Part shown: positions 1 to 6,866 of the stretch, in pieces
Layout: every line of letters starts with the position of its first letter
How positions within the stretch are numbered: position 1 is the first letter of the stretch
Virus record (IMG/VR): IMGVR_UViG_3300042691_053159
Coordinates: 1 to 20,047 of that record
DNA from: a virus
DNA length: 20,047 nt
Direction: 5' to 3' (one strand)
Position numbers and translations under genes: made by a program
Notes under the pieces: model-generated
Database searches by the model: none
What the model was told of the DNA's origin: nothing
Seen by the model: the letters and a program-made list of their open reading frames with translations, nothing else

Positions 1-99
1 CAGGATACGATCTTCGATGCCGAGACGGTGGATGCAAAGAATGTCGTCGCGTCCAATGCCCTGATCTACGAGCCGGAGAACTACACACCGTTGAAGTGA
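1..99 (+). CDS. 3' end of an unidentified protein (partial)
   Basis: Frame 1 is open from the first base of the window to a TGA and gives 32 residues ending in ENYTPLK. The 5' part lies outside the window, so no family can be named. A 24-codon GTG-started frame (96-170) overlaps its stop, but nothing marks it as a gene. The neighbours downstream are phage tail remnants, so a phage structural protein is possible. That is context only. Confidence 0.4.
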   Translation, partial: QDTIFDAETVDAKNVVASNALIYEPENYTPLK

Positions 100-487
100 G
101 CCTCGGCAAGAACGGCAAGGAGAGCACCTTTATGCTCTGGTCGAAAGCGACTGATGTAATTCAGGCATGACAGCAATGCCTTGTCCCTGACTGTTGGCGG
201 CTCTTGGATCTGTTATCTTTCAGATCGGAACTCGAGATTTCGAGTTCTCCTTCCGTGGGTCTGTCCAGTTCCATGCGGAAGCGGTAGCCGGGGTCTGATG
301 ACCTCGAGCTCCTCCCCTGAAATCTGGACCACCTCATGGCCGGCTCTTCATGAGCCGGCCTTTCTCTTCTTCCGAGAAACCGTATGAGGATATGCAGGTT
401 GAGCGCTCATGAGCTCCTGACACGCCCTCTACTGACTTGCCGGGCCGAGCCCGCGAGGACCTGACCATCGGCCCTGCGACGCCCAGC
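100..487. other. Non-coding stretch with gene debris and a terminator
   Basis: No intact gene is seen between the partial frame at the left edge and the tail chaperone remnant. One short frame (191-298, plus, 35 codons, only CTG or TTG starts) reads LAALGSVIFQIGTRDFEF and then RGSVQFHAEAVAGV before a TGA. Its opening resembles the start of P2 GpU-type tail proteins (ALG-x-F-x-F), but the stretch is too short to be sure. A strong terminator sits at 338-371. Nothing else was recognised. Confidence 0.4.
338..371 (+). terminator. Rho-independent terminator
   Basis: A perfect 9-bp stem (GGCCGGCTC at 338-346, GAGCCGGCC at 352-360) with loop TTCAT is followed directly by a pyrimidine tract, TTTCTCTTCTT. 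The T tract lies on the plus-strand side only, so it terminates transcription coming from the left edge of the window. Confidence 0.85.
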
Positions 488-937
488 CTATTTGGGCTCT
501 TCGGGCCAAACGGCTTCGAAGGGATTGGCGGTCATCTTTGGAAGGTCACGCAGCGCCTGCCGGTAGGAGGCCCAGGCAGACTTGTCGACGGGGCTGTCCG
601 GCAGTTGCGTCCAGTCCGTCGCCGACAGCTTCTCGTTGCGGATCAGGCGAAGCCGCTCCCATTCTTTGGCAATGAGCGCATTCTGTTCATTGGTTCCGAT
701 ATGGATGACCTGCCACTGCTGTACCCATCCTCCCCCTGTCTTCCGGGGATTGATCTCCTCAACGATCTGATACCACCGGCGCACGGGCTGAGGTGTCGGC
801 TACACGGAGAAGACATTGAACGCGGCGAGAACTTCGTCCGTCAGCGGAAGCGGGAAGGAAACATTCGGATGATCCATGTACAGTGTGGTGTAGGGATAGG
901 ACACGACGCGATCGTTCTCGATTTTCACGTAATTCAT
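488..937 (-). pseudogene. Phage tail assembly chaperone (APC-like), split by in-frame TAG
   Basis: The minus-strand frame starts at ATG 937 (MNYVKIENDRVVSYPYTTLY...) and hits a TAG at 802-800 after 45 codons. It then continues in the same frame as PTPQPVRRWYQIVEEINP... to a TAG at 490-488. The C-terminal half carries the Phage_tail_APC-type signature: LSATDWTQLPDSPVD, then WASYRQALRDLP and a closing WPEEPK. In that family such C-termini belong to proteins of about 150 residues that help assemble tail fibres, and the whole frame here is 148 codons plus the two stops. The simplest reading is one gene disabled by one substitution. The second half could restart from GTG 784. It lies 4 bases downstream of the tail-fibre remnant, the usual fibre then chaperone order. 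Confidence 0.75.
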
Positions 938-941
938 TCTG

Positions 942-1223
942 TCACCATGTTATCCTGACAATACCTGCGCCACCTGCGGAGGCGCCATTGGTGGAGACTG
1001 CACTGCTGCCGCCGCCGCCGGACACGCCGCCCGGACCGGACGTGGACCCATCCGTGGCATAAGCATCAGGAGACCCTTCCCGGCCACCGGTTGAAGAGGT
1101 CGATGCCGCGCCGCTCGTGCCCGCACCGGACACCCCGGTGCCACCGCCGCCGCTATTGCTGCCACCGCCCGACGATGCACCACCCGTGGCCGCGGATGAG
1201 TTATTGCGCCTGGCCGATGGGGA
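942..1223 (-). pseudogene. C-terminal fragment of a glycine-rich phage tail fibre protein
   Basis: This open minus-strand frame of 94 codons is dominated by Gly, Ser, Thr and Ala and ends in GGAGIVRITW. Aliphatic endings after Gly-rich repeats are typical of phage tail-fibre and glycine-rich tail domains. No start fits: the frame is closed upstream by a TGA at 1226-1224. Beyond that stop the same frame continues with plausible coding (GGARETWRNTRA), so a nonsense change within a longer fibre gene is possible. It ends just before the tail chaperone frame. It is most likely a decayed 3' end, with the 5' part lost where the plus-strand genes begin. Composition alone would be weak evidence; the GIVRITW end and the chaperone neighbour support the call. 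Confidence 0.5.
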
Positions 1224-1353
1224 TCAGGCCCGCGTGTTCCGCCATGTCTCCCGGGCTCCGCCAGAATGTTCAGAAACAATAGGATTACAAAGCTATTCCG
1301 CTTGTCTTCCACCGAAGGTGAAGCATTCATGGCTCCAACAAGGGAGGCAGACG

Positions 1354-1578
1354 ATGCGCAGACCGGCACGGGACACCAGAACGGCAATCGAAGCCTTCAC
1401 CGCGAAGAAGGTTGAGATCGACGCGATGCTCGCGAGGATCGCCAAGCTCAGCGAGGACCACTTCGGCGCCGACCCCGACAAGGTGAACTGGGGCGATGTC
1501 GGCAGCCTCGAGGACTATGCCTGCCACCTGCGGCGTATCACCGACGCCGCCTTCCGGGAGGGCGAACATGCCGAATGA
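1354..1578 (+). CDS. Small unknown protein, probably helical
   Basis: The gene encodes 74 residues and starts at an ATG preceded by AGGGAGGCAG, a good ribosome binding site. The N-terminal part (AFTAKKVEIDAMLARIAKLSEDHF) is amphipathic and probably helical. It is followed by PDKVNWGDVGSLEDYACHLR. The frame stays open further upstream to 1117, but that stretch overlaps the tail-fibre remnant and has no initiation signal. The start at 1354 is therefore preferred. Its stop overlaps the next gene by 11 bases, so the two are probably translated together. I do not recognise the family well enough to name it. Small proteins of this kind occur in phage-like accessory regions of alphaproteobacteria. 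Confidence 0.7.
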   Translation: MRRPARDTRTAIEAFTAKKVEIDAMLARIAKLSEDHFGADPDKVNWGDVGSLEDYACHLRRITDAAFREGEHAE

Positions 1579-1753
1579 CAGGTCCACGCCCGAGAAGGTC
1601 TTCAGCTACGGCATCGGCATCTTCGGCAGCCAAATCGAGTGCTACCGTATCGGGGACGAGTTCTTCCTCTACGGTGTCACCGCGCAAGGCGGTCCGAGGG
1701 TCCTTCCCAGCATCGGCATGGCACGGGAGGTTGCGGCTTCCGCCCTCCCCTGA
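1568..1753 (+). CDS. Small unknown protein overlapping the previous gene
   Basis: The gene encodes 61 residues from ATG 1568, inside the 3' end of the upstream gene, with GGGAGGGCGAAC in front as a ribosome binding site. The sequence has a compact beta-rich look (FSYGIGIFGSQIECYRIGDEF, then FFLYGVTAQGG) followed by a short helix (GMAREVAASAL). There is no signal peptide or membrane segment. The overlap implies translational coupling. The function is unknown. Confidence 0.65.
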   Translation: MPNDRSTPEKVFSYGIGIFGSQIECYRIGDEFFLYGVTAQGGPRVLPSIGMAREVAASALP

Positions 1754-1853
1754 CCGACTGATGAGCAAAGCCGCTCCGCTCCGCAGATACGCGGGGCCCG
1801 GGGTCGTAGGAGCCGGAGATCGTTCCGGACCGAAACACTGGAAGGGCAACACC

Positions 1854-2384
1854 ATGACCAAACTCACAGACACCCAGCGCGCCATACTCAGCACGGCTTC
1901 GCAGCGCACCGACCGCCTCGCCCTTCCCCTGCCCAGGAGCCTGAAGGGCGGAGCCGCACACAAGGTCATCAACGCGCTGATCGAGAAGGGCCTCCTCAAG
2001 GAGGTGAAGGCCAACCGCAAGCTTGGTGACCCCGTCTGGCGCGACAACGACGAAGGGCACGGCCACACCCTGATCATCACCGACGCCGGCTTTGCTGCCA
2101 TCGGCATCGAGGCCGAGCCCCAGAAGAACAAGGCCCCGAAGCCTGAGTTTGAGCCGAGGCCTGCCTCATCGGAGTTCAAGATCCGAGAGGGCACCAAGCA
2201 GGCGCTTGTGATCAAGATGCTGCGCCGACCCGAGGGAGCGACCATCGCGGAAATTGCTGAAGTCACTTCTTGGGCTGCGCATAGCGTACGTGGCTTTATG
2301 GCCGGTGCCCTCAAGAAGAAGCTTAGCCTCGCCATTGATTCCGAGAAAGACGAGACGAGAGGGCGAGTGTACCGAGTATCCTGA
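1854..2384 (+). CDS. DUF3489 domain protein, probable DNA-binding
   Basis: The protein has 176 residues. The C-terminal part (about 105-173) matches the DUF3489 pattern: REGTKQALVIKMLRRPEGAT, IAEIAEVTSWAAHSVRGFM, ALKKKL and RGRVYRVS. This reads as a winged-helix or helix-turn-helix fold. The N-terminal part (MTKLTDTQRAILSTASQR...) looks like a second helix-turn-helix unit, with a linker rich in Lys, Pro and Glu at about 88-104. Such proteins are common in phage-like and integrative regions of alphaproteobacteria, and their role is not established. The ATG follows GGAAGGGCAACACC. The gene ends in front of two tandem hairpins, so it is probably the last gene of its transcript. The domain call is firm; DNA binding is inferred from the fold. 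Confidence 0.85.
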   Translation: MTKLTDTQRAILSTASQRTDRLALPLPRSLKGGAAHKVINALIEKGLLKEVKANRKLGDPVWRDNDEGHGHTLIITDAGFAAIGIEAEPQKNKAPKPEFEPRPASSEFKIREGTKQALVIKMLRRPEGATIAEIAEVTSWAAHSVRGFMAGALKKKLSLAIDSEKDETRGRVYRVS

Positions 2385-2402
2385 CAGGGCGCCTGAAAAA
2401 GG

Positions 2403-2473
2403 TGAGCCACCAGTCGGGGAACTGGTGGCTCAATCAGTCAGGGTCGCTGGGTGGTTTACCGACCCTGACTGAT
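2403..2473. terminator. Two tandem perfect hairpins between convergent genes
   Basis: The first hairpin pairs TGAGCCACCAGT (2403-2414) with ACTGGTGGCTCA (2421-2432), a 12-bp stem with a 6-base loop. Immediately after it, ATCAGTCAGGGTCG (2433-2446) pairs with CGACCCTGACTGAT (2460-2473), a 14-bp stem with a 13-base loop. Neither has a long T tract. They lie between the stop of the DUF3489 gene and the stop of the opposing membrane-protein gene, so a bidirectional terminator or transcript-end structure is likely. Confidence 0.6.
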
Positions 2474-2488
2474 CCTTGTTAACCTTGG

Positions 2489-2737
2489 TTAACGAATCGT
2501 TAATTCCTTCGGAAACTCGCCAGACCGCGCCAACCACGCACCGTTGAACAACCGGCGAATCGCAAAGCTGCGAATCAGCGATATGCAGGTGAACAGCGCG
2601 GCGAGCAGAACGTTCTCACCCAATGATGGGTGCAAGCCAAAGAGCGGGAACACGATGATCTGGGTCAGCACCGCAAGGCCGTAGCCCACCACAATGTTGG
2701 TGACCGACTCCACAAACGACATCCAGCGCGACTGCAT
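2489..2737 (-). CDS. Small membrane protein, DUF7220-like
   Basis: The protein has 82 residues and begins MQSRWMSFVESVTNIVVGYG. It contains two likely membrane segments, about 11-33 (TNIVVGYGLAVLTQIIVFPLFGL) and 41-55 (NVLLAALFTCISLIR), followed by RSFAIRRLFN. This layout fits the small DUF7220-type proteins found near phage-like genes in alphaproteobacteria. The ATG at 2737 is chosen over the one at 2758 because an AGGAGATCACCC ribosome binding site precedes it. It is transcribed divergently from the YdcH-like gene and converges on the DUF3489 gene. The function is unknown; it sits in the inner membrane by prediction. Confidence 0.75.
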   Translation of the reverse strand: MQSRWMSFVESVTNIVVGYGLAVLTQIIVFPLFGLHPSLGENVLLAALFTCISLIRSFAIRRLFNGAWLARSGEFPKELTIR

Positions 2738-2770
2738 TGGGTGATCTCCTGAATTCAACGCCGGGCTGTT

Positions 2771-2782
2771 TGACGAACGTCA
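2771..2782. promoter_or_regulatory. TGACG-AA-CGTCA palindrome, possible operator
   Basis: A perfect 5+5 inverted repeat with a 2-base centre lies in the 105-base gap between two divergent genes. That position suits a dimeric regulator acting on both. A second, weaker pair (GAAGTC 2805-2810 and GACTTC 2822-2827) follows before the YdcH-like start. No binding protein can be named. Confidence 0.35.
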
Positions 2783-2842
2783 ATTTCAGGTCCACTCTTC
2801 TCTGGAAGTCTGCAGCCAGCGGACTTCAGCAAGAGAGGTACC

Positions 2843-3031
2843 ATGTCGACACAGACCCACCTCGACGCGCTCACGGCCAAGCACAGGGATTGCGAAGCGC
2901 AACTCGCCGATGCCGTATCCCATGCCTCGTCCAGCGATCAGGAAATCGCCGAGATCAAGCACCGGAAGCTCCAACTCAAGGATGAGATCGCCGCGATCGA
3001 GTCAAGGTTACGGTCAAGCGTCAGCGCCTGA
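2843..3031 (+). CDS. YdcH / DUF465 family small protein
   Basis: This 62-residue, nearly all-helical protein (HLDALTAKHRDCEAQLADAV, IAEIKHRKLQLKDEIAAIES) has the YdcH/DUF465 pattern: a charged helix, a short turn, then KRRKL-x-LKDEI. Family members are short coiled-coil proteins of unknown role, common in proteobacteria and their accessory elements. AGAGAGGTACC precedes the ATG. The last 18 bases overlap the 3' end of the opposing methyltransferase gene, so the two genes converge with no terminator between them. Confidence 0.85.
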   Translation: MSTQTHLDALTAKHRDCEAQLADAVSHASSSDQEIAEIKHRKLQLKDEIAAIESRLRSSVSA

Positions 3032-4300
3032 AGGCGCTCCAGTGGAGCGTTTCAATCGCTGATCCTTGAGATCATCAAAGGTCCGGTCCTCGCCGTCCAG
3101 CACGGCCCTGTTGCCGGTATAGTCCTGCCAGCGCTGGACGATCACATCGACGTATTTTGGATCAAGCTCCATGAGCCGGGCTGACCGGCCCGTGCGTTCA
3201 GCGGCGATCAGGGTGGTGCCCGAGCCGCCGAACAGGTCGAGCACGATGTCCCGGCTCTTGGAGGAATTGGTGATGGCGCGCTCGACGAGTTCCACCGGCT
3301 TCATGGTGGGGTGCAAATCGTTGACGCGCGGCTTGTCGACGAACCAGACGTCACCCTGATCGCGGGCCCCGCACCAGTAATGGTCGGCCCCCTGCTTCCA
3401 GCCATAGAGGATCGGCTCATACTGGCGTTGGTAGTCGGCGCGGCCGAGGGTGAAGGTGTTCTTGGCCCAGATGATGAAGGTCGACCACTTGCCACCGGCA
3501 TCGGCGAAGGCCGTCTGTAGGGTATGGAGCTCGGAGGAGCTCATGCAGACGTAGCAGGCGCCTTTGGTGACGAGGAGCAGGTTCACGCAGGTGTCGTAGA
3601 GGAACTGGTAGAAGCTGTCGCCCAGGGCGTCGTTCAGGATGCGGCGGTCCTTGGCGATGGTCTTGTTCTTGGCTGCGTTGCCGTAGTCGACGTTGTAGGG
3701 CGGATCGGTCACGGCGAGGTCAGCCAGCTGCCCGCCCATGAGGCGTTCGACGTCTGTAACCACGGTTGCATCGCCGCACAACAGCCGATGCTCACCGAGA
3801 ACCCACAGATCACCGGGGCGAGATGTAGGAGCGACCGGTACCTCGGGAAGCTCGCCCTCCTCCGCTTCGGCCGCGGTTTCGGCGTCGAGGCCGGCGAGGT
3901 AGCGGTCCAGATCGGCACTCTCGAAGCCCAGAAGGTCCAGTTCGAACTTCTCCGCATCAAGTTCGCGGATCAGGTTGGAGAGAGCGGCCTCATCCCACCC
4001 GGCGTTCAACGCCAGCTGATTGTCGGCGATGACGAGCGCCTTGCGTTGGGCGTCGGACAGGTGGCCGAGACGGACGACCGGAACCTGCGCCAGACCTAGC
4101 CGCGTGGCTGCGGCGAGACGGCCGTGCCCCGCGATGATCGTGCCTTCTGCGTCGGCGAGGATCGGATTTGTCCATCCGAACTCCCGAATGCTGGCGGCGA
4201 TCTGATCGATCTGTGTGTCCGAATGGGTGCGCGGGTTCCCGGAGAACGCCGTCAGCGCGGACACATCCACGCGCTCGATGCCGTAGCTCTCAGGAATCAT
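3014..4300 (-). CDS. ParB-N domain / N6- or N4-DNA methyltransferase fusion
   Basis: The protein has 428 residues. Residues about 8-135 are a ParB/Srx-type nuclease-like domain (GNPRTHSDTQIDQIAASI, IIAGHGR at 55-61, RLGLAQVPVV). Residues about 160-400 are a DNA methyltransferase with DPPY at 199-202, HPTMKP at 330-335 and the SAM-binding FGGSGTT at 357-363. DPPY comes before FGGSGTT, so it is a beta-class enzyme. This fusion is frequent in phages and mobile elements of alphaproteobacteria, usually as an orphan methyltransferase without a partner endonuclease, and none is seen next to it here. The start at ATG 4300 is taken because AGAGGTAGC precedes it; a longer frame to 4381 has no such signal. 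It uses SAM, which the metK cassette at 14247 would make. Any functional link is conjecture. Confidence 0.93.
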   Translation of the reverse strand: MIPESYGIERVDVSALTAFSGNPRTHSDTQIDQIAASIREFGWTNPILADAEGTIIAGHGRLAAATRLGLAQVPVVRLGHLSDAQRKALVIADNQLALNAGWDEAALSNLIRELDAEKFELDLLGFESADLDRYLAGLDAETAAEAEEGELPEVPVAPTSRPGDLWVLGEHRLLCGDATVVTDVERLMGGQLADLAVTDPPYNVDYGNAAKNKTIAKDRRILNDALGDSFYQFLYDTCVNLLLVTKGACYVCMSSSELHTLQTAFADAGGKWSTFIIWAKNTFTLGRADYQRQYEPILYGWKQGADHYWCGARDQGDVWFVDKPRVNDLHPTMKPVELVERAITNSSKSRDIVLDLFGGSGTTLIAAERTGRSARLMELDPKYVDVIVQRWQDYTGNRAVLDGEDRTFDDLKDQRLKRSTGAPSGADA

Positions 4301-4319
4301 TGCTACCTCTTTGCGGAAA

Positions 4320-4399
4320 CTGCGTAGATGGAACTGCGGAGCTTGGCTCCGCTGCTGGCAGATACACGTAGGTAGATTCACCTACGGAGATCTACGCAG
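4320..4399. repeat. Nested inverted repeats upstream of the methyltransferase
   Basis: Three inverted repeats are packed into 80 bases. An outer pair joins CTGCGTAGAT (4320-4329) with ATCTACGCAG (4390-4399). Inside it, CGGAGC (4337-4342) pairs with GCTCCG (4346-4351), and CGTAGGT (4367-4373) pairs with ACCTACG (4380-4386). The set lies 20-99 bases upstream of the methyltransferase start, where its promoter or an autoregulatory operator would be. Confidence 0.5.
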
Positions 4400-4423
4400 G
4401 TGAGACAGGCGATGGCGAAGTCA

Positions 4424-4463
4424 ACGTGGAACCCTGGACGTGGAAACCTGCGTGGAACCCAGG
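4424..4463 (+). repeat. Three imperfect copies of a 14-base unit
   Basis: The units are ACGTGGAACCCTGG (4424-4437), ACGTGGAAACCTGC (4438-4451) and the shorter GTGGAACCCAGG (4452-4463). They follow the nested inverted repeats directly and are not inside a gene I can support. They could be repeated binding sites or slippage products. Confidence 0.45.
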
Positions 4464-4686
4464 AGGCCAGTTCTCTCGCTGATTTTCACCCTCACTTTCC
4501 GGCGGCGGTGAATGATCATGAATGCAGAAAGCCCCGGAACACAGGGCTTGATTCGATTGATGCTGTTCGGATGATGCGATGATCGGCGGGGTGGAAACTG
4601 GAAACCGGGACCCCAAACCGGAACCCTGTCGCTAGCGAAAGCCTGCGCTGAGCGCCCCCGCTATTCCTTCCCTTTGGGAAGGACCC

Positions 4687-4992
4687 GTGATTTCGTTCTG
4701 GCTCCGCGGCAATGTTGTCGAGGCATCTAGCCTCTCTGACACTTCATCGAGCCTTGAATATCGGAACTTCTATCACACCGAGTTTCGACGTCAACACTAT
4801 TTTTCAACTAAATGCATTTTTCTTGTAAGTTGGTTTTCAGCGTCGCGTGGTGGTCCGCTTGTCGAGTTGCAAACTCTCGTGCAGCCCACCGACGGATCGC
4901 TTCAGGATGCCCAGCGCTTTTGTAGCTATTACGCTGCAGAACAATTCAGATCCGTAGGCGTGACTGACGCAACGCCTGAAACATATCGATGA
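4687..4992 (+). CDS. Doubtful ORF, unknown
   Basis: This 101-codon frame opens with GTG (ISFWLRGNVVEASSLSDTSS...). GGGAAGG is just in front, but those bases also form the 3' arm of a small hairpin (4666-4682). I see no family, signal peptide or membrane segment. The interior is rich in Ser, Phe and Tyr. Base composition is lower in GC than in neighbouring genes, so codon bias gives no support. It may be a recently acquired orphan or a chance frame. Confidence 0.25.
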   Translation: MISFWLRGNVVEASSLSDTSSSLEYRNFYHTEFRRQHYFSTKCIFLVSWFSASRGGPLVELQTLVQPTDGSLQDAQRFCSYYAAEQFRSVGVTDATPETYR

Positions 4993-5025
4993 TGTTGATC
5001 ACCATCTCTCCAGCGTGCGTTCGGG

Positions 5026-5451
5026 TCATTCAACGACGACAACCTTCATGTTGTCCAAGCCTTCCGACTGCACGAGGCTGAAGAGCTTTGCGGCATTGTT
5101 CGGGTGAAGCCGGATGCATCCAGCCGACGCCGGCCTGCCGAGCTTCTTGACCTGATTGGTGCCATGGATCGCGAAATGGCCGCTGTAGAAGATCGAGTAG
5201 GGCATGGGCGCGTTGTTGTAGCGGCTGGACCGGTGGTATCGCTTCATGGACTTCGCCGTCCATGTTCCCGATGGCGTGACCTTTCCGGCTCTCGCCGTCG
5301 ATACAGCCCAGTGTCCGATTACCTTCCCGTGATGGTAGACCGTCATGGTCTGGGATGACTTGTCGACCCTCGCGACCACGCTCGCGGCCTGCGCGGATGG
5401 CACGACTAGCACCGCAATCAGTGCGGCGAGTATCATTGCTCTGAACTTCAT
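5026..5451 (-). CDS. Secreted L,D-transpeptidase (YkuD domain)
   Basis: The protein has 141 residues. Residues 1-22 are a signal peptide (MKFRAMILAALIAVLVVPSAQA). The YkuD domain fills the rest, with HGTNQ at 96-100 and the catalytic stretch ASAGCIRL at 108-115; His96 and Cys112 are the expected catalytic pair. The usual ShGC motif appears here as SAGC. Enzymes of this family form 3-3 cross-links in peptidoglycan or attach lipoproteins to it, in the periplasm. It is near the minimum size for the family, with no LysM or other binding domain. GAGGGGGAAGTTCA precedes the ATG. It stands alone: the gene upstream runs the other way. Confidence 0.93.
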   Translation of the reverse strand: MKFRAMILAALIAVLVVPSAQAASVVARVDKSSQTMTVYHHGKVIGHWAVSTARAGKVTPSGTWTAKSMKRYHRSSRYNNAPMPYSIFYSGHFAIHGTNQVKKLGRPASAGCIRLHPNNAAKLFSLVQSEGLDNMKVVVVE

Positions 5452-5556
5452 TGAACTTCCCCCTCAATCAAGAGCCCGGCTCGCCTCCCTGTTGCGAGAA
5501 TCGAGCGGACCCATCTTTGAACGCGAAGGATTCTCTTGCAGGCGGGAAAAGATCAA

Positions 5557-5623
5557 GACCCAGCCTATGGGGTTGGGTCAGCCAGGCCGATCGGAGAAGT
5601 CTGGTTTTGTGACGGCGGTCACA
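5557..5623 (+). promoter_or_regulatory. Two small hairpins upstream of the Sua5-like gene
   Basis: GACCCAGCC (5557-5565) pairs with GGTTGGGTC (5571-5579), 9 bp with one G-T pair. TGTGAC (5608-5613) pairs with GTCACA (5618-5623) around GGCG; the latter could be an operator half-site pair. Both lie in the 240-base gap between the divergent L,D-transpeptidase and Sua5-like genes. There is no T tract, so neither is a terminator. Confidence 0.25.
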
Positions 5624-5691
5624 GCGGGGCTTGCGAACACGCCGTAGGGATTACCCAACGATCAGAAACAGGCGCTCAGGGAGACCCTCCA

Positions 5692-6462
5692 ATGGCATAC
5701 CACCCGCAGATCCTTGATATCAAAGACACGACTGCAGTCGATGCTGCAATCGCCCACATCAGGCACCACGCCATCATCGTGCAGCTTCCCACTGTCTTCG
5801 CGCTGTTCGCGATGCCGAACCGGGACGGCGTAGCGATGATCGATGACGCCAAGGACCGCAAGCCGGGCAAGAACTACGGCACGACGGCAGGTGACGTCGG
5901 CCGCTTTTTCGGCATGTCCTCGAATACATCCGCTCTGGCGAAGGCCGTGCGGCAGGCTGAGCCAGATCACCATTCGCGCAAGGAACTGCTCGGCCGGATC
6001 TCCGGGAGCTTTCTGCGCATCAAGGTTGGACCTGCCAGTCTCGAGACCCCGACCGTTCGGGGAGGTTCCCACCAGAGCCTTCTGCTTGATGGCTTGCATG
6101 GCCAGTTCTTCGACGCCCTTGAGCGTCGCCTGATCGGCCTCGAGGATCCCTCACTCTATGGCGGGCATGCCTTTGCGGCCCCAATCTGCTCGAGTTGCAA
6201 TATCAGCGGCGATCCCGGTGGCTCAATCACCAGTTTCGAGCGCGCGCACGACTTCGCGGTTCGCAGAGCGATCCCGCTCATCATCCGCAGCCAGGTCGAC
6301 AGTTCCGAAATGGGCTCGTTCCCGGTCTTCGAGCTATCGGACACATCAGTCATCGTCCATCGCAGCGGTCCCCGGGTCAAGGAACTGAAAAAGGAACTGG
6401 AGGCCTTGCTTCCCGAGAAGTCAGCGGAAGACATGCCCTTCATCGGCAGGCTTGCTGCCTGA
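5692..6462 (+). CDS. Sua5/YciO/YrdC-like protein, divergent
   Basis: The protein has 256 residues. Parts of it follow the YrdC-type nucleotide-binding fold: IIVQLPTVFALFAMPN at about 28-43 (where the family has PTDTVYGLA), DDAKDRKPGKNYGT at 51-64 (compare KGRP), and SCNISGDPGGSITSFERA at 169-186 (compare the TSANxSG motif). The ending HRSGPRVKELKKELEAL also fits. Family members make threonylcarbamoyl-AMP for tRNA t6A or relate to HypF. This one departs enough from the canonical motifs that the substrate could differ. The start at ATG 5692 is chosen for the GGGAGACCCTCC in front; the open frame upstream to 5536 has none. It has no operon partner. The family call is moderate and no activity is claimed. 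Confidence 0.55.
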   Translation: MAYHPQILDIKDTTAVDAAIAHIRHHAIIVQLPTVFALFAMPNRDGVAMIDDAKDRKPGKNYGTTAGDVGRFFGMSSNTSALAKAVRQAEPDHHSRKELLGRISGSFLRIKVGPASLETPTVRGGSHQSLLLDGLHGQFFDALERRLIGLEDPSLYGGHAFAAPICSSCNISGDPGGSITSFERAHDFAVRRAIPLIIRSQVDSSEMGSFPVFELSDTSVIVHRSGPRVKELKKELEALLPEKSAEDMPFIGRLAA

Positions 6463-6593
6463 GACAGTGTTGCCGCACATGTACCCACGCATATGTCCCT
6501 CCCGCAGCTGAGCGATGGCCCAGCGCCATAAGAAGCCCGTTTTAGCAGGCACGGCGGCACATTGCGGCGCAGACATCACCCAACCGCACCGGT

Positions 6594-6866
6594 TCAACAA
6601 TCGAAGGCGTAGTCGAACACCAGCGTATCGGTCCTGACGCGGCCGGTCGACGCGCAGCGCTCCTGGACTTCACGCGTTTCCCGAAGAACGACCCTTGTGT
6701 CGCTGCGGCTCACCGAGCCCTCGACCGCATATTCCGGGGGATGCGCAAGACAGTGCCGGGGAAACACCCTTGCAGTTCCAATATAGCGGGAACCGCGCCG
6801 CACGCCGTCGAAGAGCAGGCCGCCTTTACGGCTGCGTGGTTGCTCAAAACGAATCGGGGCCAGCAT
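6594..6866 (-). CDS. Unknown small protein, N-terminus probably missing
   Basis: The frame of up to 90 codons ends FDYAFDC. Its C-terminal two thirds (RRGSRYIGTARVFPRHC, PPEYAVEGSV, TREVQERC) look like a real beta-rich domain with three cysteines, possibly a secreted protein stabilised by a disulphide. The only ATG, at 6866, lies inside the terminator hairpin of the upstream gene and has no ribosome binding site. Either a non-ATG start further in is used, or the 5' end, perhaps a signal peptide, has been lost. I do not recognise the family. It follows the coiled-coil gene on the same strand but is cut off from it by the terminator. Confidence 0.45.
   Translation of the reverse strand: MLAPIRFEQPRSRKGGLLFDGVRRGSRYIGTARVFPRHCLAHPPEYAVEGSVSRSDTRVVLRETREVQERCASTGRVRTDTLVFDYAFDC

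Larger units (their letters stand above)
4301..5025. other. Gene-poor stretch with repeats and one doubtful ORF
   Basis: No convincing gene lies between the methyltransferase start and the L,D-transpeptidase stop. It holds nested inverted repeats (4320-4399), a short tandem repeat (4424-4463), a 7-bp hairpin CCTTCCC-TTT-GGGAAGG (4666-4682) and a doubtful ORF (4687-4992). Base composition from about 4700 on is visibly less GC-rich than in the flanking genes, which suggests a separate origin. Positions 4464-4665 contain nothing I can name. Confidence 0.5.

Noticed and set aside
181-387. 68-codon TTG frame at the left edge
   Set aside because: It reads through the strong terminator at 338-371 and has no protein-like pattern.
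1538-2410. 290-codon minus-strand frame opposite the DUF3489 gene
   Set aside because: The DUF3489 protein on the plus strand is clear; the antisense frame is Ser/Arg/Ala-rich noise.
4400-4582. Plus-strand frame STWNPGRGNLRGTQ over the tandem repeat
   Set aside because: The peptide repeats only reflect the 14-base DNA repeat, and there is no ribosome binding site at a useful distance.
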